Assembly: GCF_014195655.1 (NCBI RefSeq)
Contig: NZ_JACICD010000001.1
Coordinates: 1-64,000 of the forward strand
Length of the DNA: 64,000 nt
Direction of reading: 5' to 3'
Source of the DNA: Ancylobacter tetraedralis
GTDB taxonomy: Bacteria; Pseudomonadota; Alphaproteobacteria; Rhizobiales; Xanthobacteraceae
In this document: in pieces, positions 33,250 to 42,610 of the stretch
Layout: every line of letters begins with the position of its first letter
How positions within the stretch are numbered: the stretch's first letter is position 1
Made by a program: the position numbers and the translations under genes
The notes under the pieces: generated by a model
The model's database searches: none
What the model saw: only the letters and a program-made list of their open reading frames with translations
Told to the model about the DNA's origin: nothing

Positions 33250-34041
33250 ATGCAAACGATCCTGATCACCGGCACATCCTCGGGCTACGGCCTGGAGACG
33301 GCCCGTCATTTCCTCGACAAGGGGTGGAACGTCATTGCGGCCATGCGTCGGCCTGACGCCACGTGCCTACCGGCTTCGCCCAACCTGCGCATCCTGCCGC
33401 TCGACGTGACGAGCCAAGAGAGCATCGCCGCCGTCGCGGCTGCCGGACCGATCGACGTGCTCGTCAACAATGCCGGCATCGGTGTGGTCGGCGCGTTCGA
33501 GGCGACGCCGATGGCGCATGTCCGCAAAGTGTTCGACACCAACACATTCGGCGTCATGGCGATGTGCCAGGCGGTCATTCCGCAGATGCGCGAACGCCGG
33601 TCCGGCGTGATCGTCAACGTGACATCGAGCGTCACGCTCGCCGCAATGCCGCTCGCGGCCGCCTATACTGCCAGCAAACAGGCGATCGAGGGCTTCACCG
33701 GCTCGCTGGCCCACGAACTCGCCTCTTTCGATGTCCGCACCCGACTGGTGGAGCCGGGCTATGCCCCCACAACCCGGTTCGCGCAAAATACGGATCTGCG
33801 AATCGAGGATCTCATCCCGTCTGCCTATGCTGATTTCGCGAGGCCCATCTTCGAGGCGTTCGGCAAGCCGTCGTTGACGACGAAGGAAACGGATGTCGCC
33901 GAAGCCGTCTGGACGGCCGTCCATGACACGTCGGACCGGCTCCAGTTTCCGGCCGGAGCCGATGCGGTCGCTCTCTTTCAAACCCGCCATGACAGTGGTC
34001 ATGATAGACGAGCGTATGGACGTACGCTTTACCCTCGTTGA
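33250..34041 (+). CDS. Short-chain dehydrogenase/reductase
   Basis: A 263-residue classical SDR. Cofactor motif TGTSSGYGLE near residue 7, NNAGIGVVGAF near residue 72, catalytic Ser in VTSSVTLAAM and YTASK near residue 138 are all present. MRRP after the second strand gives a basic residue consistent with NADPH preference. The start at 33250 (MQTILITGTSSG) gives standard spacing; ATG at 33238 is possible. The substrate is unknown. It is probably controlled by the upstream AraC regulator, a very common pairing. Its 3' end overlaps the next gene by about 26 bases. Confidence 0.9.
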   Translation: MQTILITGTSSGYGLETARHFLDKGWNVIAAMRRPDATCLPASPNLRILPLDVTSQESIAAVAAAGPIDVLVNNAGIGVVGAFEATPMAHVRKVFDTNTFGVMAMCQAVIPQMRERRSGVIVNVTSSVTLAAMPLAAAYTASKQAIEGFTGSLAHELASFDVRTRLVEPGYAPTTRFAQNTDLRIEDLIPSAYADFARPIFEAFGKPSLTTKETDVAEAVWTAVHDTSDRLQFPAGADAVALFQTRHDSGHDRRAYGRTLYPR

Positions 34042-34612
34042 ACTCGCTCTGCGCCAGCAAGAGATCAAGAAGAGCCGTTTCATGGCGGTCGCCGGTCCCG
34101 TCGCCGACGAGGCGGCGGCGAAAGACTTCATCGCGGCACAGTCAGATCCGGGCGCCAATCACAATTGCTGGGCTTGGCGCGTGGGGCAGAACTACCGCTT
34201 CAGCGATGACGGGGAACCCGGCGGAACCGCCGGCAAGCCGATCCTTGCCGCCATCGACGGGCAAGGCCTCGATCGTGTCGCCGTTGTCGTGACGCGCTGG
34301 TTCGGTGGGATCCTTCTGGGCAGCGGCGGCCTGATCCGGGCCTATGGCGGAACGGCGGCCCTCTGCCTGCGCGAAGCCGAGAAGGTGGCACTCATCGCGA
34401 CCGTCTCGGGGACGGTTACCTGTGGGTTCAGTGAGCTGGCGCTGGTTCAGGCCAGGTTGGGCGCGCTTCCGGGCGTGCAGGTGGGGATTCAGGCTTTCAC
34501 CGATAACGGCGCGATCCTGACGGTGACAGCACCGAAATCGGACGCCGGCGGCGTGGAGCGCCTGCTGATGGACCTGACCAGCGGACGCTCGACGATGCGG
34601 TGGAGCCAATAA
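34016..34612 (+). CDS. YigZ/IMPACT (UPF0029) family protein
   Basis: A 198-residue protein with the IMPACT signature: KKSRFMAVAGPVADEAAAKDF, the long motif HNCWAWRVG...RFSDDGEPGGTAGKPILAAI and VVVTRWFGGILLGSGGLIRAYGG. A C-terminal DUF1949-like segment follows. Eukaryotic IMPACT regulates GCN2; bacterial YigZ has no settled function, with translation-related roles proposed. The start is uncertain: ATG at 34016 or 34001, both inside the end of the SDR gene. Confidence 0.87.
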   Translation: MDVRFTLVELALRQQEIKKSRFMAVAGPVADEAAAKDFIAAQSDPGANHNCWAWRVGQNYRFSDDGEPGGTAGKPILAAIDGQGLDRVAVVVTRWFGGILLGSGGLIRAYGGTAALCLREAEKVALIATVSGTVTCGFSELALVQARLGALPGVQVGIQAFTDNGAILTVTAPKSDAGGVERLLMDLTSGRSTMRWSQ

Positions 34613-34807
34613 CCCTGGCAAAGCTCCCTTGCGCCAGGCTGGACGGAGGATGCGGCGGAAGCTGTCCGGTTCGAGCTGAGCCGATTCCGGGCGGGCGGAT
34701 TGCCCTTACGGCCGGTCGCCGTCGGTGCGTCCGCGACCGTTGATCCGGCGGGGAAGCCGGCCGGCCCATCGTCCGCACCCGCGCTATCGCTGCGCCGGCA
34801 GTCCGCG

Positions 34808-35500
34808 TCACGGCGCTGCGAGGGCGGTCTGCAGGGCGGCGCGGGCGGCTCTTATGTGCCGTCGCATCAGGATTTCCGCCAGTTCCCCGTCGTGCTGGCC
34901 GATCGCCTCGGTGATGCGCAGGTGCTCCCTCCAGGCCTCGCGGCCGCGACCCTGCACGGTGCGATGCAGCCGGCGGCAGAGGCGCAGGCGCGGGTAGAAC
35001 TGTTCGCACAGCAGATCGGCGAGGATGGGGTTGCCGCTGCCGCGGGCGATGCGCCGGTGGAAATCGGTCTCCGGATCATCCTGCAGATAGGCGCCGAGCG
35101 GATTGCGCTCGATCTCGCCGCGATGGTCGGCGACGAGCGCCTCCAGCGTGGCGACCTCGCTCGCCTCCATGTGCGTTGCCGCCAGCCGCGCGGCCATGCC
35201 CTCCATCGCCTCGCGCACATCCAGCAGGGCGAGGAACTCGGCGGCGCTCGGCTGGGCGACGCGGGCGCCCTGGTTGACCGCATAGGTGACGAGCCCTCGC
35301 TCCTGCAGCCGGCGGATCGCCTCGCGAACGGGCGCGCGGCTGGCGCCGAAGGAGCGGGCGATGGCGGGCTCCGAGAGCTTTTCCCCGGGAGCCAGCGTGC
35401 CGGCGAGAATGGCTCGCGTCAGATCCTCGTACAGGCGCGCGGCGAGGCCGCTGCCGCCCAGCGAATCCCCTGCTGCTTCGGTCTCGTCCGCGTTCAACAT
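34808..35500 (-). CDS. GntR-family regulator, FCD domain, of the prp/tct block
   Basis: A 230-residue regulator. The winged helix is ARLYEDLTRAILAGTLAPGE, KLSEPAIARSFGASRAPVRE, AIRRLQERGLVTYAVNQGARV. An all-helical FCD domain follows, with metal-ligand-type residues in ETDFHRRIARGSGN and WREHLRITEAI. FCD regulators usually respond to small organic acids. It is divergent from prpD; TGTCGACA palindromes lie in the shared intergenic region and one overlaps its own start codon (35500). It most likely represses itself and the prpDB-tctCBA genes. The start MLNADETE at 35500 is chosen because upstream residues are non-coding. Confidence 0.9.
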   Translation of the reverse strand: MLNADETEAAGDSLGGSGLAARLYEDLTRAILAGTLAPGEKLSEPAIARSFGASRAPVREAIRRLQERGLVTYAVNQGARVAQPSAAEFLALLDVREAMEGMAARLAATHMEASEVATLEALVADHRGEIERNPLGAYLQDDPETDFHRRIARGSGNPILADLLCEQFYPRLRLCRRLHRTVQGRGREAWREHLRITEAIGQHDGELAEILMRRHIRAARAALQTALAAP

Positions 35501-35842
35501 GTCGACACCTTTTCCTCGTCGCTCGCGTGCCGGCGCGCGGTTGCCTTCGTTATAGCGGATTTCTCGCGCGATGCGCCTTCCCCGGCCGCCATGCGCTCGG
35601 AGCGCTTCATCGCCAAAAGTGTCGACACAGAGTGCGAGGTAATGCAAGTTTCGTTTGTTTTTTGTCGATTTTTGGCTAGAATTGTCGACACTATAAGGAA
35701 GACGGCGATGGCAGTCGCCTCGAAAATGCGCCCAAGGGAGACGTAGAGAACGCCATGTCCAGCCACAGCAACAATGAACGCCCGGCCCCTGATGGTGTTC
35801 TGGTCGATATCGCCGACTACGTTCTCAACTATCGTGTCGACA
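35500..35842. promoter_or_regulatory. Four TGTCGACA palindromes, likely GntR operators
   Basis: TGTCGACA occurs at 35500-35507, 35620-35627 (as AGTGTCGACACAG), 35683-35690 (TTGTCGACACT) and 35835-35842, the last inside prpD. FCD-type GntR proteins commonly bind GT-N(1-2)-AC palindromes, and these sites fit. The first overlaps the regulator start codon; the second and third lie in the divergent promoter region. Confidence 0.65.
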
Positions 35843-37206
35843 GTTCTCTCGCCTATGAGACCGCCCGCAACTGCCTGATCGATACGCTCGGCTGTGGGCT
35901 GGAGGCTCTGGAATATCCGGCCTGCACCAAGCTGCTCGGGCCGATCGTGCCGGGCACCGTGGTGCCGAACGGGGCGAAGGTTCCCGGCACGCCCTATCAG
36001 CTCGACCCCGTGCAGGCGGCGTTCAACATCGGCACGATGATCCGCTGGCTGGACTTCAACGATTGCTGGCTCGCCGCCGAATGGGGGCACCCCTCGGACA
36101 ATCTCGGCGGCATCCTCGCCGTCGCCGACTGGCTGGCCCGCAACGCGGTCGCCACCGGCCGCACGCCGCCGACCATGCGCGACGTGCTCACCGCGATGAT
36201 CAAGGCGCACGAGATTCAGGGCTGCATCGCGCTGGAAAACGCGTTCAACAAGGTCGGCATCGACCACGTGATCCTGGTCAAGGTGGCGTCGACCGCCGTG
36301 GTCGCCGGCCTGCTCGGGCTGACGCGCGAGGAGATCATCAACGCGCTGTCGCTGGCCTTCGTCGACGGGCAGGCGCTGCGCACCTATCGTCACGCGCCGA
36401 ACGCGGGCTCGCGCAAGAGCTGGGCGGCGGGCGACGCCACCAGCCGCGCCGTGCGCCTCGCCCTGATCGCGCAGACCGGCGAGATGGGCTACCCCTCCGT
36501 GCTCACCGCGCCGACCTGGGGCTTCTACGACGCCTCGTTCCGCGGCAAGCCGTTCGCCTTCCAGCGGCCCTATGGCTCCTATGTCATGGAGAACGTGCTC
36601 TTCAAGATTTCCTACCCGGCGGAATTCCACGCGCAGACGGCGGTGGAGGCGGCGATGACGCTGCACGGCGCGCTGGCCGACATGGGCCGCAGCGCCGCCG
36701 ACATCGCCTCGATCCGCATCCGCACGCATGAGGCGTGCATCCGCATCATCGACAAGAGCGGGCCGCTGCACAATCCGGCCGACCGCGACCACACCATCCA
36801 GTACATGGTCGCCGTGCCGCTGCTGTTCGGCCGGCTCACCGCCTCCGACTACGAGGATGCGGTCGCCGCCGATCCGCGCATCGACGCGCTGCGGGCGAAG
36901 ATCACCTGCGTCGAGGACCCGGCCTTCACCCGCGATTATCACGACCCGGAAAAACGCTCGATCGCCAATGCGATGACCCTCGTGCTCACCGACGGCACCG
37001 TGCTGCCGGAAGTGCTGGTGGAATATCCGATCGGCCACAAGCGCCGGCGTGCGGACGGCATCCCGCTGCTCGAGGCCAAGTTCCGCACCAATCTCGCCCG
37101 CCGCTTTGTCGAGAAGCGCCAGCGCGCCATTCTCGACGTCTCGCTCGACCAGGAGCGGCTCGAAGCGATGGCGGTCAACGACTATGTCGATCTCTACGCC
37201 AACTGA
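35755..37206 (+). CDS. prpD: MmgE/PrpD-family dehydratase
   Basis: A 483-residue protein of PrpD length and pattern: YETARNCLIDTLGCGLEALEYPACTK near residue 40, FNIGTMIRWLDFNDCWLAAEWGHPSDNLG, QGCIALENAFNKVGIDHVILVKVAST, GDATSRAVRLALIAQTGEMGYPSVLTAP and YPAEFHAQTAVEAAMTLH. PrpD dehydrates 2-methylcitrate to 2-methyl-cis-aconitate in the methylcitrate cycle; other family members act on related tricarboxylates. It is followed by a prpB-like gene at 12 bases but no prpC or acnD is present, so the substrate may be imported through TctABC instead of being made from propionyl-CoA. Confidence 0.9.
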   Translation: MSSHSNNERPAPDGVLVDIADYVLNYRVDSSLAYETARNCLIDTLGCGLEALEYPACTKLLGPIVPGTVVPNGAKVPGTPYQLDPVQAAFNIGTMIRWLDFNDCWLAAEWGHPSDNLGGILAVADWLARNAVATGRTPPTMRDVLTAMIKAHEIQGCIALENAFNKVGIDHVILVKVASTAVVAGLLGLTREEIINALSLAFVDGQALRTYRHAPNAGSRKSWAAGDATSRAVRLALIAQTGEMGYPSVLTAPTWGFYDASFRGKPFAFQRPYGSYVMENVLFKISYPAEFHAQTAVEAAMTLHGALADMGRSAADIASIRIRTHEACIRIIDKSGPLHNPADRDHTIQYMVAVPLLFGRLTASDYEDAVAADPRIDALRAKITCVEDPAFTRDYHDPEKRSIANAMTLVLTDGTVLPEVLVEYPIGHKRRRADGIPLLEAKFRTNLARRFVEKRQRAILDVSLDQERLEAMAVNDYVDLYAN

Positions 37207-37218
37207 AGGCCGTGTCCC

Positions 37219-38154
37219 ATGCCCTATCTGGTGAACAGCGATCTTCCCACGGAGCCGGCGGGCCGCCGCTTCCGCGCGCTGGTGGAGGCGGGTGGCATCG
37301 TCGAACTTCCCGGCGCGCATAATGGCATGGCCTCCTTGCAGGCCAGGGAGGCCGGCTTCAAGGCGCTCTACCTCTCCGGCGCCGCGATGACCGCCTCGAT
37401 GGGCCTGCCCGATCTGGGCATCATCACCGTCGACGAGGTGGCCTTCTTCATTCGGCAGATCGCGCGGGCCAGCGGCCTGCCGCTGCTGGTCGACGGCGAC
37501 ACCGGCTATGGCGAGGCGCTCAATGTGATGCACATGGTGCGCACCTTCGAGGATGCCGGCGCCGGGGCGGTGCATATCGAGGACCAGCTCCTGCCGAAGA
37601 AGTGCGGCCACCTCAACGACAAGAAGCTGGCCGATGCGCACGACATGGCCGCCAAGGTCGCCGCCGCCGCGCGCGCCCGGCGCGACCTCTACATCATCGC
37701 CCGCACCGATGCCGCCGCCAGCGAGGGGCTGGACGGGGCATTGGCCCGCGCCCGGCTCTATCTCGAGGCCGGCGCCGACGCCATCTTCCCGGAGGCGCTG
37801 ACCAATGCGGAGATGTTTCGCACCTTCGCCGAGCGCATGCCGGCCGGCGTGCCGCTGCTCGCCAACATGACGGAGTTCGGCCGCACGCCCTTCTTCACCA
37901 CCTCGGAATTCGAGGCGATGGGCTACCGCATGGTGATCTGGCCGGTCTCGGCGCTGCGCGTCGCCAACAAGGCGCAGGCTTCGCTCTACCGGGCGATCCG
38001 CCACGACGGTGGCACGCATCGGATGATCGAGGCGATGCAGACCCGCGCCGAACTCTACGATCTGATCGGGCTGCACGAGTATGAGGCGCTCGACGCCTCG
38101 ATCGTGCAGACCGTCATCCCCACCGGCCAGCCCCAGCGCGGAGGGGCGGCCTGA
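37219..38154 (+). CDS. prpB: Methylisocitrate lyase (PrpB) of the isocitrate lyase family
   Basis: A 311-residue lyase. It shows the family catalytic loop KKCGH (in EDQLLPKKCGHLNDKKL), substrate and Mg sites VDGDTGYGEALNVMHMVR and IIARTDAAASEGLDGALARA, and the start AGGIVELPGAHNGMASL. These agree with PrpB, which cleaves 2-methylisocitrate to pyruvate and succinate. Related family members decarboxylate oxaloacetate or cleave dimethylmalate, but KKCGH supports a true lyase. Coupled with prpD at 12 bases and followed 104 bases later by tctC. Confidence 0.9.
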   Translation: MPYLVNSDLPTEPAGRRFRALVEAGGIVELPGAHNGMASLQAREAGFKALYLSGAAMTASMGLPDLGIITVDEVAFFIRQIARASGLPLLVDGDTGYGEALNVMHMVRTFEDAGAGAVHIEDQLLPKKCGHLNDKKLADAHDMAAKVAAAARARRDLYIIARTDAAASEGLDGALARARLYLEAGADAIFPEALTNAEMFRTFAERMPAGVPLLANMTEFGRTPFFTTSEFEAMGYRMVIWPVSALRVANKAQASLYRAIRHDGGTHRMIEAMQTRAELYDLIGLHEYEALDASIVQTVIPTGQPQRGGAA

Positions 38155-38258
38155 AGCGACATCTGCCCGCGCCACCGCTCCACCGCCACGGCGGAATCTC
38201 AAAGCCGGCATCCCGGATCCTCCGGGCAAGACACGGCGAAACCGAATGAGGAAACGAC

Positions 38259-39260
38259 ATGCTCAACGCCAAAACGACTGACGCGACCCCGCGGCTGAGA
38301 CGGCACCTGCGCCGCGCGACCCTTGGACTGGCGGGCGGCCTCGCGCTCGCCCTGTCCGCCGGTCTCGCTCTCGCCGATCCGGCCAAGGTGCTGATCCCGG
38401 CCAATCCCGGCGGCGGCTGGGACGGCGCCGGCCGCCAGACCATGGCGGCGATGAACCAGGCGAAGATCTTCACCGACGGGGTGAACTTCACCAACAAGGG
38501 CGGCGCGGCCGGCACGATCGGCCTTGCCGAGTTCGTGCGCACCGCCAAGGGCGACGACAACGCGCTGCTGGTCACGGGCGTGATCATGGTGGCCGGCGTC
38601 ATCACCAACAAGACGCCGGTGTCGCTCAACGACACCACGCCGCTGGTGCGGCTGACCAATGAGTACAACGCCATCGCCGTGCCGGCCGATTCGCCGATCA
38701 AGACGCCGCAGGACTTCATCGCGGCGCTGAAGGCGGATCCCGGCGCGCTGTCGGTCGGCGGCGGCTCGGCGGGCGGCGCGGACCATGTGATGCTGGCCAT
38801 GCTCGCCAAGCATGCCGGCGCCCCGGTGAACAAGATCAACTTCGTCGCCTTTTCCGGCGGCGAAATTCTCGCCGCGCTCGGCGGCGGCAAGATCAAGGCG
38901 GCGATCTCCGGCGCCTCGGAGTTCCGCCAGTTCGCCCAGTCCGGCCGCATCCGCATCATCGCCGTCTCGGGCCCCACCCGGCTCGAAGGGCTGGATGTGC
39001 CCACGCTGAAGGAGGCCGGCATCCCGGTCGAAATCGGCAACTGGCGCGGCTTTGTCGGCGCACCGGGCATGAGCGAGGCCGGCAGGAAGGCCTGGCTGGA
39101 CCGCTTCGCCAAACTGCACACCAGCGACGTCTGGAAAGCCACCCTGAAGAACCAGGGCTGGGAGGACGCCTATCTCTCCGGTCCCGAATTCATCGCCTTC
39201 CTCAAGAGCGAAGAGACCAACTGGGCGCAGGCGCTGCGGGAAGTCGGCATCGTCCAGTGA
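38259..39260 (+). CDS. tctC: TctC-type tricarboxylate-binding protein
   Basis: A 333-residue periplasmic binding protein of the tripartite tricarboxylate transporter family. Its signal peptide lies in residues 1-45 (LRRATLGLAGGLALALSAGLALA). The mature protein starts DPAKVLIPANPGGGWDGAGR, the standard TctC opening. Further parts are FVRTAKGDDNALLVTGVIMV, GGSAGGADHVMLAMLAKHAG and NWRGFVGAPGMSEAGRKAWL. It delivers a tricarboxylate or related acid to TctAB. The signal peptide is rather long and Arg-rich before the hydrophobic core (LRRHLRRAT), so Tat export is possible but no full Tat motif is clear. Confidence 0.93.
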   Translation: MLNAKTTDATPRLRRHLRRATLGLAGGLALALSAGLALADPAKVLIPANPGGGWDGAGRQTMAAMNQAKIFTDGVNFTNKGGAAGTIGLAEFVRTAKGDDNALLVTGVIMVAGVITNKTPVSLNDTTPLVRLTNEYNAIAVPADSPIKTPQDFIAALKADPGALSVGGGSAGGADHVMLAMLAKHAGAPVNKINFVAFSGGEILAALGGGKIKAAISGASEFRQFAQSGRIRIIAVSGPTRLEGLDVPTLKEAGIPVEIGNWRGFVGAPGMSEAGRKAWLDRFAKLHTSDVWKATLKNQGWEDAYLSGPEFIAFLKSEETNWAQALREVGIVQ

Positions 39261-39331
39261 CGCGATGCCCGCGCGTCGGTTCGTGCCGGCGCGCGGGTTC
39301 CGACGACCGGGCGATACGCCCTCTCGCCATT

Positions 39332-39505
39332 GGGGAGAAGGGTGGGGGGAGAAGGGTGGGGTGAGGGGTCTTCGACGTTTCGCACCCGTGTAGCCCCTCG
39401 CCGACCCGCTTCGCGGGCCACCTCTCCGCGGAAGCCGGATCGATCCGGCTTCGGCCTCGCCAGAACCGAACTCGGCAACCGATTTCGGGCGGGGAGAGGC
39501 AATTA
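39332..39505. repeat. Mosaic intergenic repeat between tctC and tctB
   Basis: GGGGAGAAGGGTGG occurs twice in exact tandem (39332-39345, 39346-39359). It is followed by GGTGAGGGG, and then by an inverted CCCCTCGCC arm, a CCCGCTTCGCGGG hairpin, CCGGATCGATCCGG and a closing GGGGAGAGG. Such mosaic palindromic elements are scattered between genes in many Rhizobiales genomes. It interrupts the tctCBA operon. Confidence 0.55.
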
Positions 39506-39538
39506 CCAGCCAGCCACGTCAGGCCATGGAGCCAGCGC

Positions 39539-40042
39539 ATGCCCCCCATTGATGAGCCTCGCGGCGGCGCGGCTCCCCCCCGGCCGTGGTGGATCGGCCT
39601 TGCCGTGCTGGCCATGGGCCTCGTGTGGATCTATGGCGCCACCAGCATCCAGTCGACCACGGCCTTTGTCGGCATGGGGCCGGAGGTCATGGTGGCGGCC
39701 GTCGGCGTCGGCCTTGTCGTGCTCGGTGTCCTTCTCCTTGTGCAGATCCGGCAGGGCGTCACGTTCCGCCCGCAGGAGGAGGAAAACGCCGATGCCGACG
39801 CACCGCCCTCGCGGCGCGCGTTCCTGCTCTCCCTCGCCGGCGTCGCGCTGCCGCTGGCGACCATCCGCTGGCTGGGCTTTCCGCTCACGGCGGCGGTCGG
39901 TTTCACGCTGGTGACGCACGCCTTCGGCTCGCATCGCACGCTGTTCGATCTCGCGGTGGGTGCCGCCCTCGGCGGAGGAGCCTGGTTCATGTTCTCCAAG
40001 CTCGGCATCGACCTCGGCCCGTTCCTGCCGCTGATCCGGTGA
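39539..40042 (+). CDS. tctB: TctB-type small permease subunit
   Basis: A 167-residue membrane protein with about four spans: [57 protein letters not shown] and [20 protein letters not shown]. Size, order and the DLGPFLPL tail match TctB, the small membrane subunit of tripartite tricarboxylate transporters. It is separated from tctC by the mosaic repeat and from tctA by 4 bases. Confidence 0.9.
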   Translation: MPPIDEPRGGAAPPRPWWIGLAVLAMGLVWIYGATSIQSTTAFVGMGPEVMVAAVGVGLVVLGVLLLVQIRQGVTFRPQEEENADADAPPSRRAFLLSLAGVALPLATIRWLGFPLTAAVGFTLVTHAFGSHRTLFDLAVGAALGGGAWFMFSKLGIDLGPFLPLIR

Positions 40043-40046
40043 CATC

Positions 40047-41564
40047 ATGGACACGCTGACCCAACTCATCGCCGGCTTCGCCATCGCGCTGCAGCCGATC
40101 AACCTGTTCTGGGCGCTGGTCGGCTGCGCGCTCGGCACGGCCGTGGGCGTGCTTCCCGGCATCGGGCCGGCGCTGACCATCGCGCTGCTCATGCCCGTCA
40201 CCGCGCAGGTGGCGCCGGAATCGGCCTTCATCATGTTCGCCGGCATTCTCTATGGCGCGCTCTATGGCGGCTCGACCACGTCGATCCTGCTGAACACGCC
40301 GGGCGAGAGCGGCTCGGTGATGACCGCGCTGGAGGGCAACCGCATGGCGCGCACCGGGCGCGGCGCGGCGGCGCTGGCGACGGCGGCGATCGGCTCCTTC
40401 GTCGCCGGCACCTTCGGCACGCTGGCGCTGACCTTCCTCGCGCCCGCCATCGCCGAACTCGCCTTCATCTTCGGCCCGGAGGACTATTTCGCGCTGATGA
40501 TCCTCTCCTTCACCTCGGTGGCCGTGGTGATGGGAACCTCGCGCGTGCGCGGCTTCACCGCGCTGTTCTTCGGCCTCGCGCTCGGCACCATCGGCATCGA
40601 TACGCAGACCGGGCAGAGCCGCATGGTGTTCGGCACGCTGGAACTGCTCGACGGCATCTCCTTCACCGTGGTCCTCGTGGCCCTCTTCGCCGTGGGCGAG
40701 ACGCTGTATGTCGCCAGCCGCAACGCACAGGTGCAGGCGGTGATGAATCCGCTCTCGGGCGGCGTCTGGATGACGAAGGAGGATTGGGCACGCTCGTGGA
40801 AGCCGTGGCTGCGCGGCACGCTGATCGGCTTCCCCATCGGCTCGCTGCCGGCCGGCGGCACGGAAATCCCCACCTTCCTCTCCTACACGCTGGAGCGCCG
40901 GCTGAGCCCGCATCCCGAACAGTTCGGCGAAGGCGCGATCGAAGGGGTCGCTGGGCCGGAAGCGGCGAACAATGCCGCCGCCGCCGGCATCCTGGTGCCG
41001 CTGCTCACGCTCGGCCTGCCCTCGACCGCGACGGCCGCGGTGCTGCTGGCCGCGTTCCAGAATTACGGCCTGCAGCCGGGACCGCTGCTATTCGCCACCA
41101 ATCCCGGCCTGCTCTGGGGCCTCATCGCCTCGCTTTATATCGGCAATGTCATCCTCTTGGTCCTCAACCTGCCGCTGGTCGGCATCTGGGTCCGCCTGCT
41201 GCTGATCCCGCGTCCCTATATCTATGCCGGCATCGTGGTGTTCGCGCTGGTCGGTGTGTGGGGGCTGTCGACCTCGTGGATGGACCTTGCGCTGATGTGC
41301 GGGCTGGGTCTCATCGGCTACATGGCGCGGGTCTACGACTTCCCGATCGCCCCGGCGCTGATCGGCCTCATTCTGGGGCCGCAGGCGGAAATCCAGCTCC
41401 GCCGCGCGCTGGCGGTGAGCCAGAACGACTGGAGCGTGCTCGTCTCGACCCCGATCTCCGCCACGCTGCTCGCCATTGCCGCGCTGGTGCTGGTGCTGCC
41501 GCTGCTGCTCCGGCGCATGCGGCGGGTGGAGCGGCGGATCGAAGAGGAGGCGGCCGCCAAATAG
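40047..41564 (+). CDS. tctA: TctA-type large permease subunit
   Basis: A 505-residue polytopic protein with about eleven hydrophobic segments and the TctA hallmark motifs [21 protein letters not shown] near residue 30 and [18 protein letters not shown] near residue 70. Further on are [21 protein letters not shown] and [27 protein letters not shown]. It is the transport subunit driven by an ion gradient and pairs with TctB and TctC. The substrate is not readable from sequence; the linked prpDB genes point to a methylcitrate-like tricarboxylate. Confidence 0.95.
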   Translation: MDTLTQLIAGFAIALQPINLFWALVGCALGTAVGVLPGIGPALTIALLMPVTAQVAPESAFIMFAGILYGALYGGSTTSILLNTPGESGSVMTALEGNRMARTGRGAAALATAAIGSFVAGTFGTLALTFLAPAIAELAFIFGPEDYFALMILSFTSVAVVMGTSRVRGFTALFFGLALGTIGIDTQTGQSRMVFGTLELLDGISFTVVLVALFAVGETLYVASRNAQVQAVMNPLSGGVWMTKEDWARSWKPWLRGTLIGFPIGSLPAGGTEIPTFLSYTLERRLSPHPEQFGEGAIEGVAGPEAANNAAAAGILVPLLTLGLPSTATAAVLLAAFQNYGLQPGPLLFATNPGLLWGLIASLYIGNVILLVLNLPLVGIWVRLLLIPRPYIYAGIVVFALVGVWGLSTSWMDLALMCGLGLIGYMARVYDFPIAPALIGLILGPQAEIQLRRALAVSQNDWSVLVSTPISATLLAIAALVLVLPLLLRRMRRVERRIEEEAAAK

Positions 41565-41581
41565 CCGCCTCCCGCGTGTCG

Positions 41582-41601
41582 GGCAACGTGTCCGCGTTGC
41601 C
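41582..41601. terminator. Hairpin between convergent tctA and lysR genes
   Basis: GGCAACG/CGTTGCC with a 6-base loop forms a perfect 7-bp stem 18 bases after the tctA stop and 33 bases before the end of the convergent LysR gene. No T-tract is present. Confidence 0.35.
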
Positions 41602-41633
41602 TGCATGTCGGCGGCGGCCTCCGCAGGCCGGCG

Positions 41634-42596
41634 TCAGGGCGAGGCCGGCCGGGGGATGGCGTGTGCCGTGGCGATTGCCCGGCTCCCGGCCGGACCGCAC
41701 AGGATATCGAGGCCGAGCGCGGCGCCTTTCTCGATCAGGACGCTGCGCAGGGCGTGAGCGAACAGCGTCGCTGCCGGGGAGGGCATGCGGGCGCCGCGTT
41801 CCACCAGCCCGACCACGCGCCGCGCCTGCAGATCGTCCACCGGCAGGAAGCGCAGCGCGCGGTCATTGGGCTGGCCACACAGGCGTGGCAGCAGGGTGAC
41901 GCCGACATCCGCTTTCACCAGCGCCAGCAGTGACAGCACGTTGCGCACGGTCACCTGCGCCTGCCCGGCAATGGCGCGGAAGCGCGGATCGCGGATTGCC
42001 CCATAGCCGCGATGGGCGAGAAATACCCGGCCGGCGAGGTCGTCCCAGGAAATCGGCCGGCCGAGGGCGGCAAGCGGATCTTCCGTGCGGCAGACGAGGT
42101 CGAGCGGATCGCTGAACAGCGGCGTGAACTGCCCGCCGGCCATCTGGCTGGTGCCGTTGGCGACGCCCACGTCGACCACGCCCGCCACCACCGCCTCCGT
42201 CACCGACACGCTGTCCATGTCGCGCACCTCGATCTCGATCGGGCGCGGCGCGCGGCGCAGGTGGCGGATCACCTCGGGCAGCAGCGCTACCGCCACCGAG
42301 GGCACGCAGGCCACATGAACATGGCCGACCTCATTGGCGCTGTAGGCGCGGATCGCCGCGCAGCTGCGCTCGTAATGCTCCAGGAGGTCGCGCGCCTCCT
42401 CGTGCACCAGCCGTCCCAGTGGCGTCAGCCGGTTCTTGCGGTCACCCTCGAACAGCGGCGCGCCCACCGCCTCCTCGAACTGCTTCAGCGTCGTCGAGAT
42501 GGTGGAAACGGTGCGGCCCAGCCGGTCCGCCGCGCCTTTTATGCCGCGGGCCTCGACCACCGCGACAAACACCTTCAGCGCGAGGAAGGAATACAT
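41634..42596 (-). CDS. LysR-family transcriptional regulator
   Basis: A 320-residue LysR regulator. The N-terminal winged helix is FLALKVFVAVVEARGIKGAA, DRLGRTVSTISTTLKQFEEA, VGAPLFEGDRKNRLTPLGRL. The C-terminal effector domain (VGHVHVACVPSVAVALLPEVI and beyond) has the periplasmic-binding-protein-like fold. It is divergent from the aldehyde dehydrogenase operon at 42699 and is likely to control it, with the effector a pathway intermediate. Its 3' end converges on tctA. Confidence 0.9.
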   Translation of the reverse strand: MYSFLALKVFVAVVEARGIKGAADRLGRTVSTISTTLKQFEEAVGAPLFEGDRKNRLTPLGRLVHEEARDLLEHYERSCAAIRAYSANEVGHVHVACVPSVAVALLPEVIRHLRRAPRPIEIEVRDMDSVSVTEAVVAGVVDVGVANGTSQMAGGQFTPLFSDPLDLVCRTEDPLAALGRPISWDDLAGRVFLAHRGYGAIRDPRFRAIAGQAQVTVRNVLSLLALVKADVGVTLLPRLCGQPNDRALRFLPVDDLQARRVVGLVERGARMPSPAATLFAHALRSVLIEKGAALGLDILCGPAGSRAIATAHAIPRPASP

Positions 42597-42610
42597 AGGC
42601 GCCGCTCCAT

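Noticed and set aside
35494..38229. Minus-strand 911-codon frame
   Set aside because: Antisense of prpD and prpB, both of which are clearly recognisable on the plus strand.
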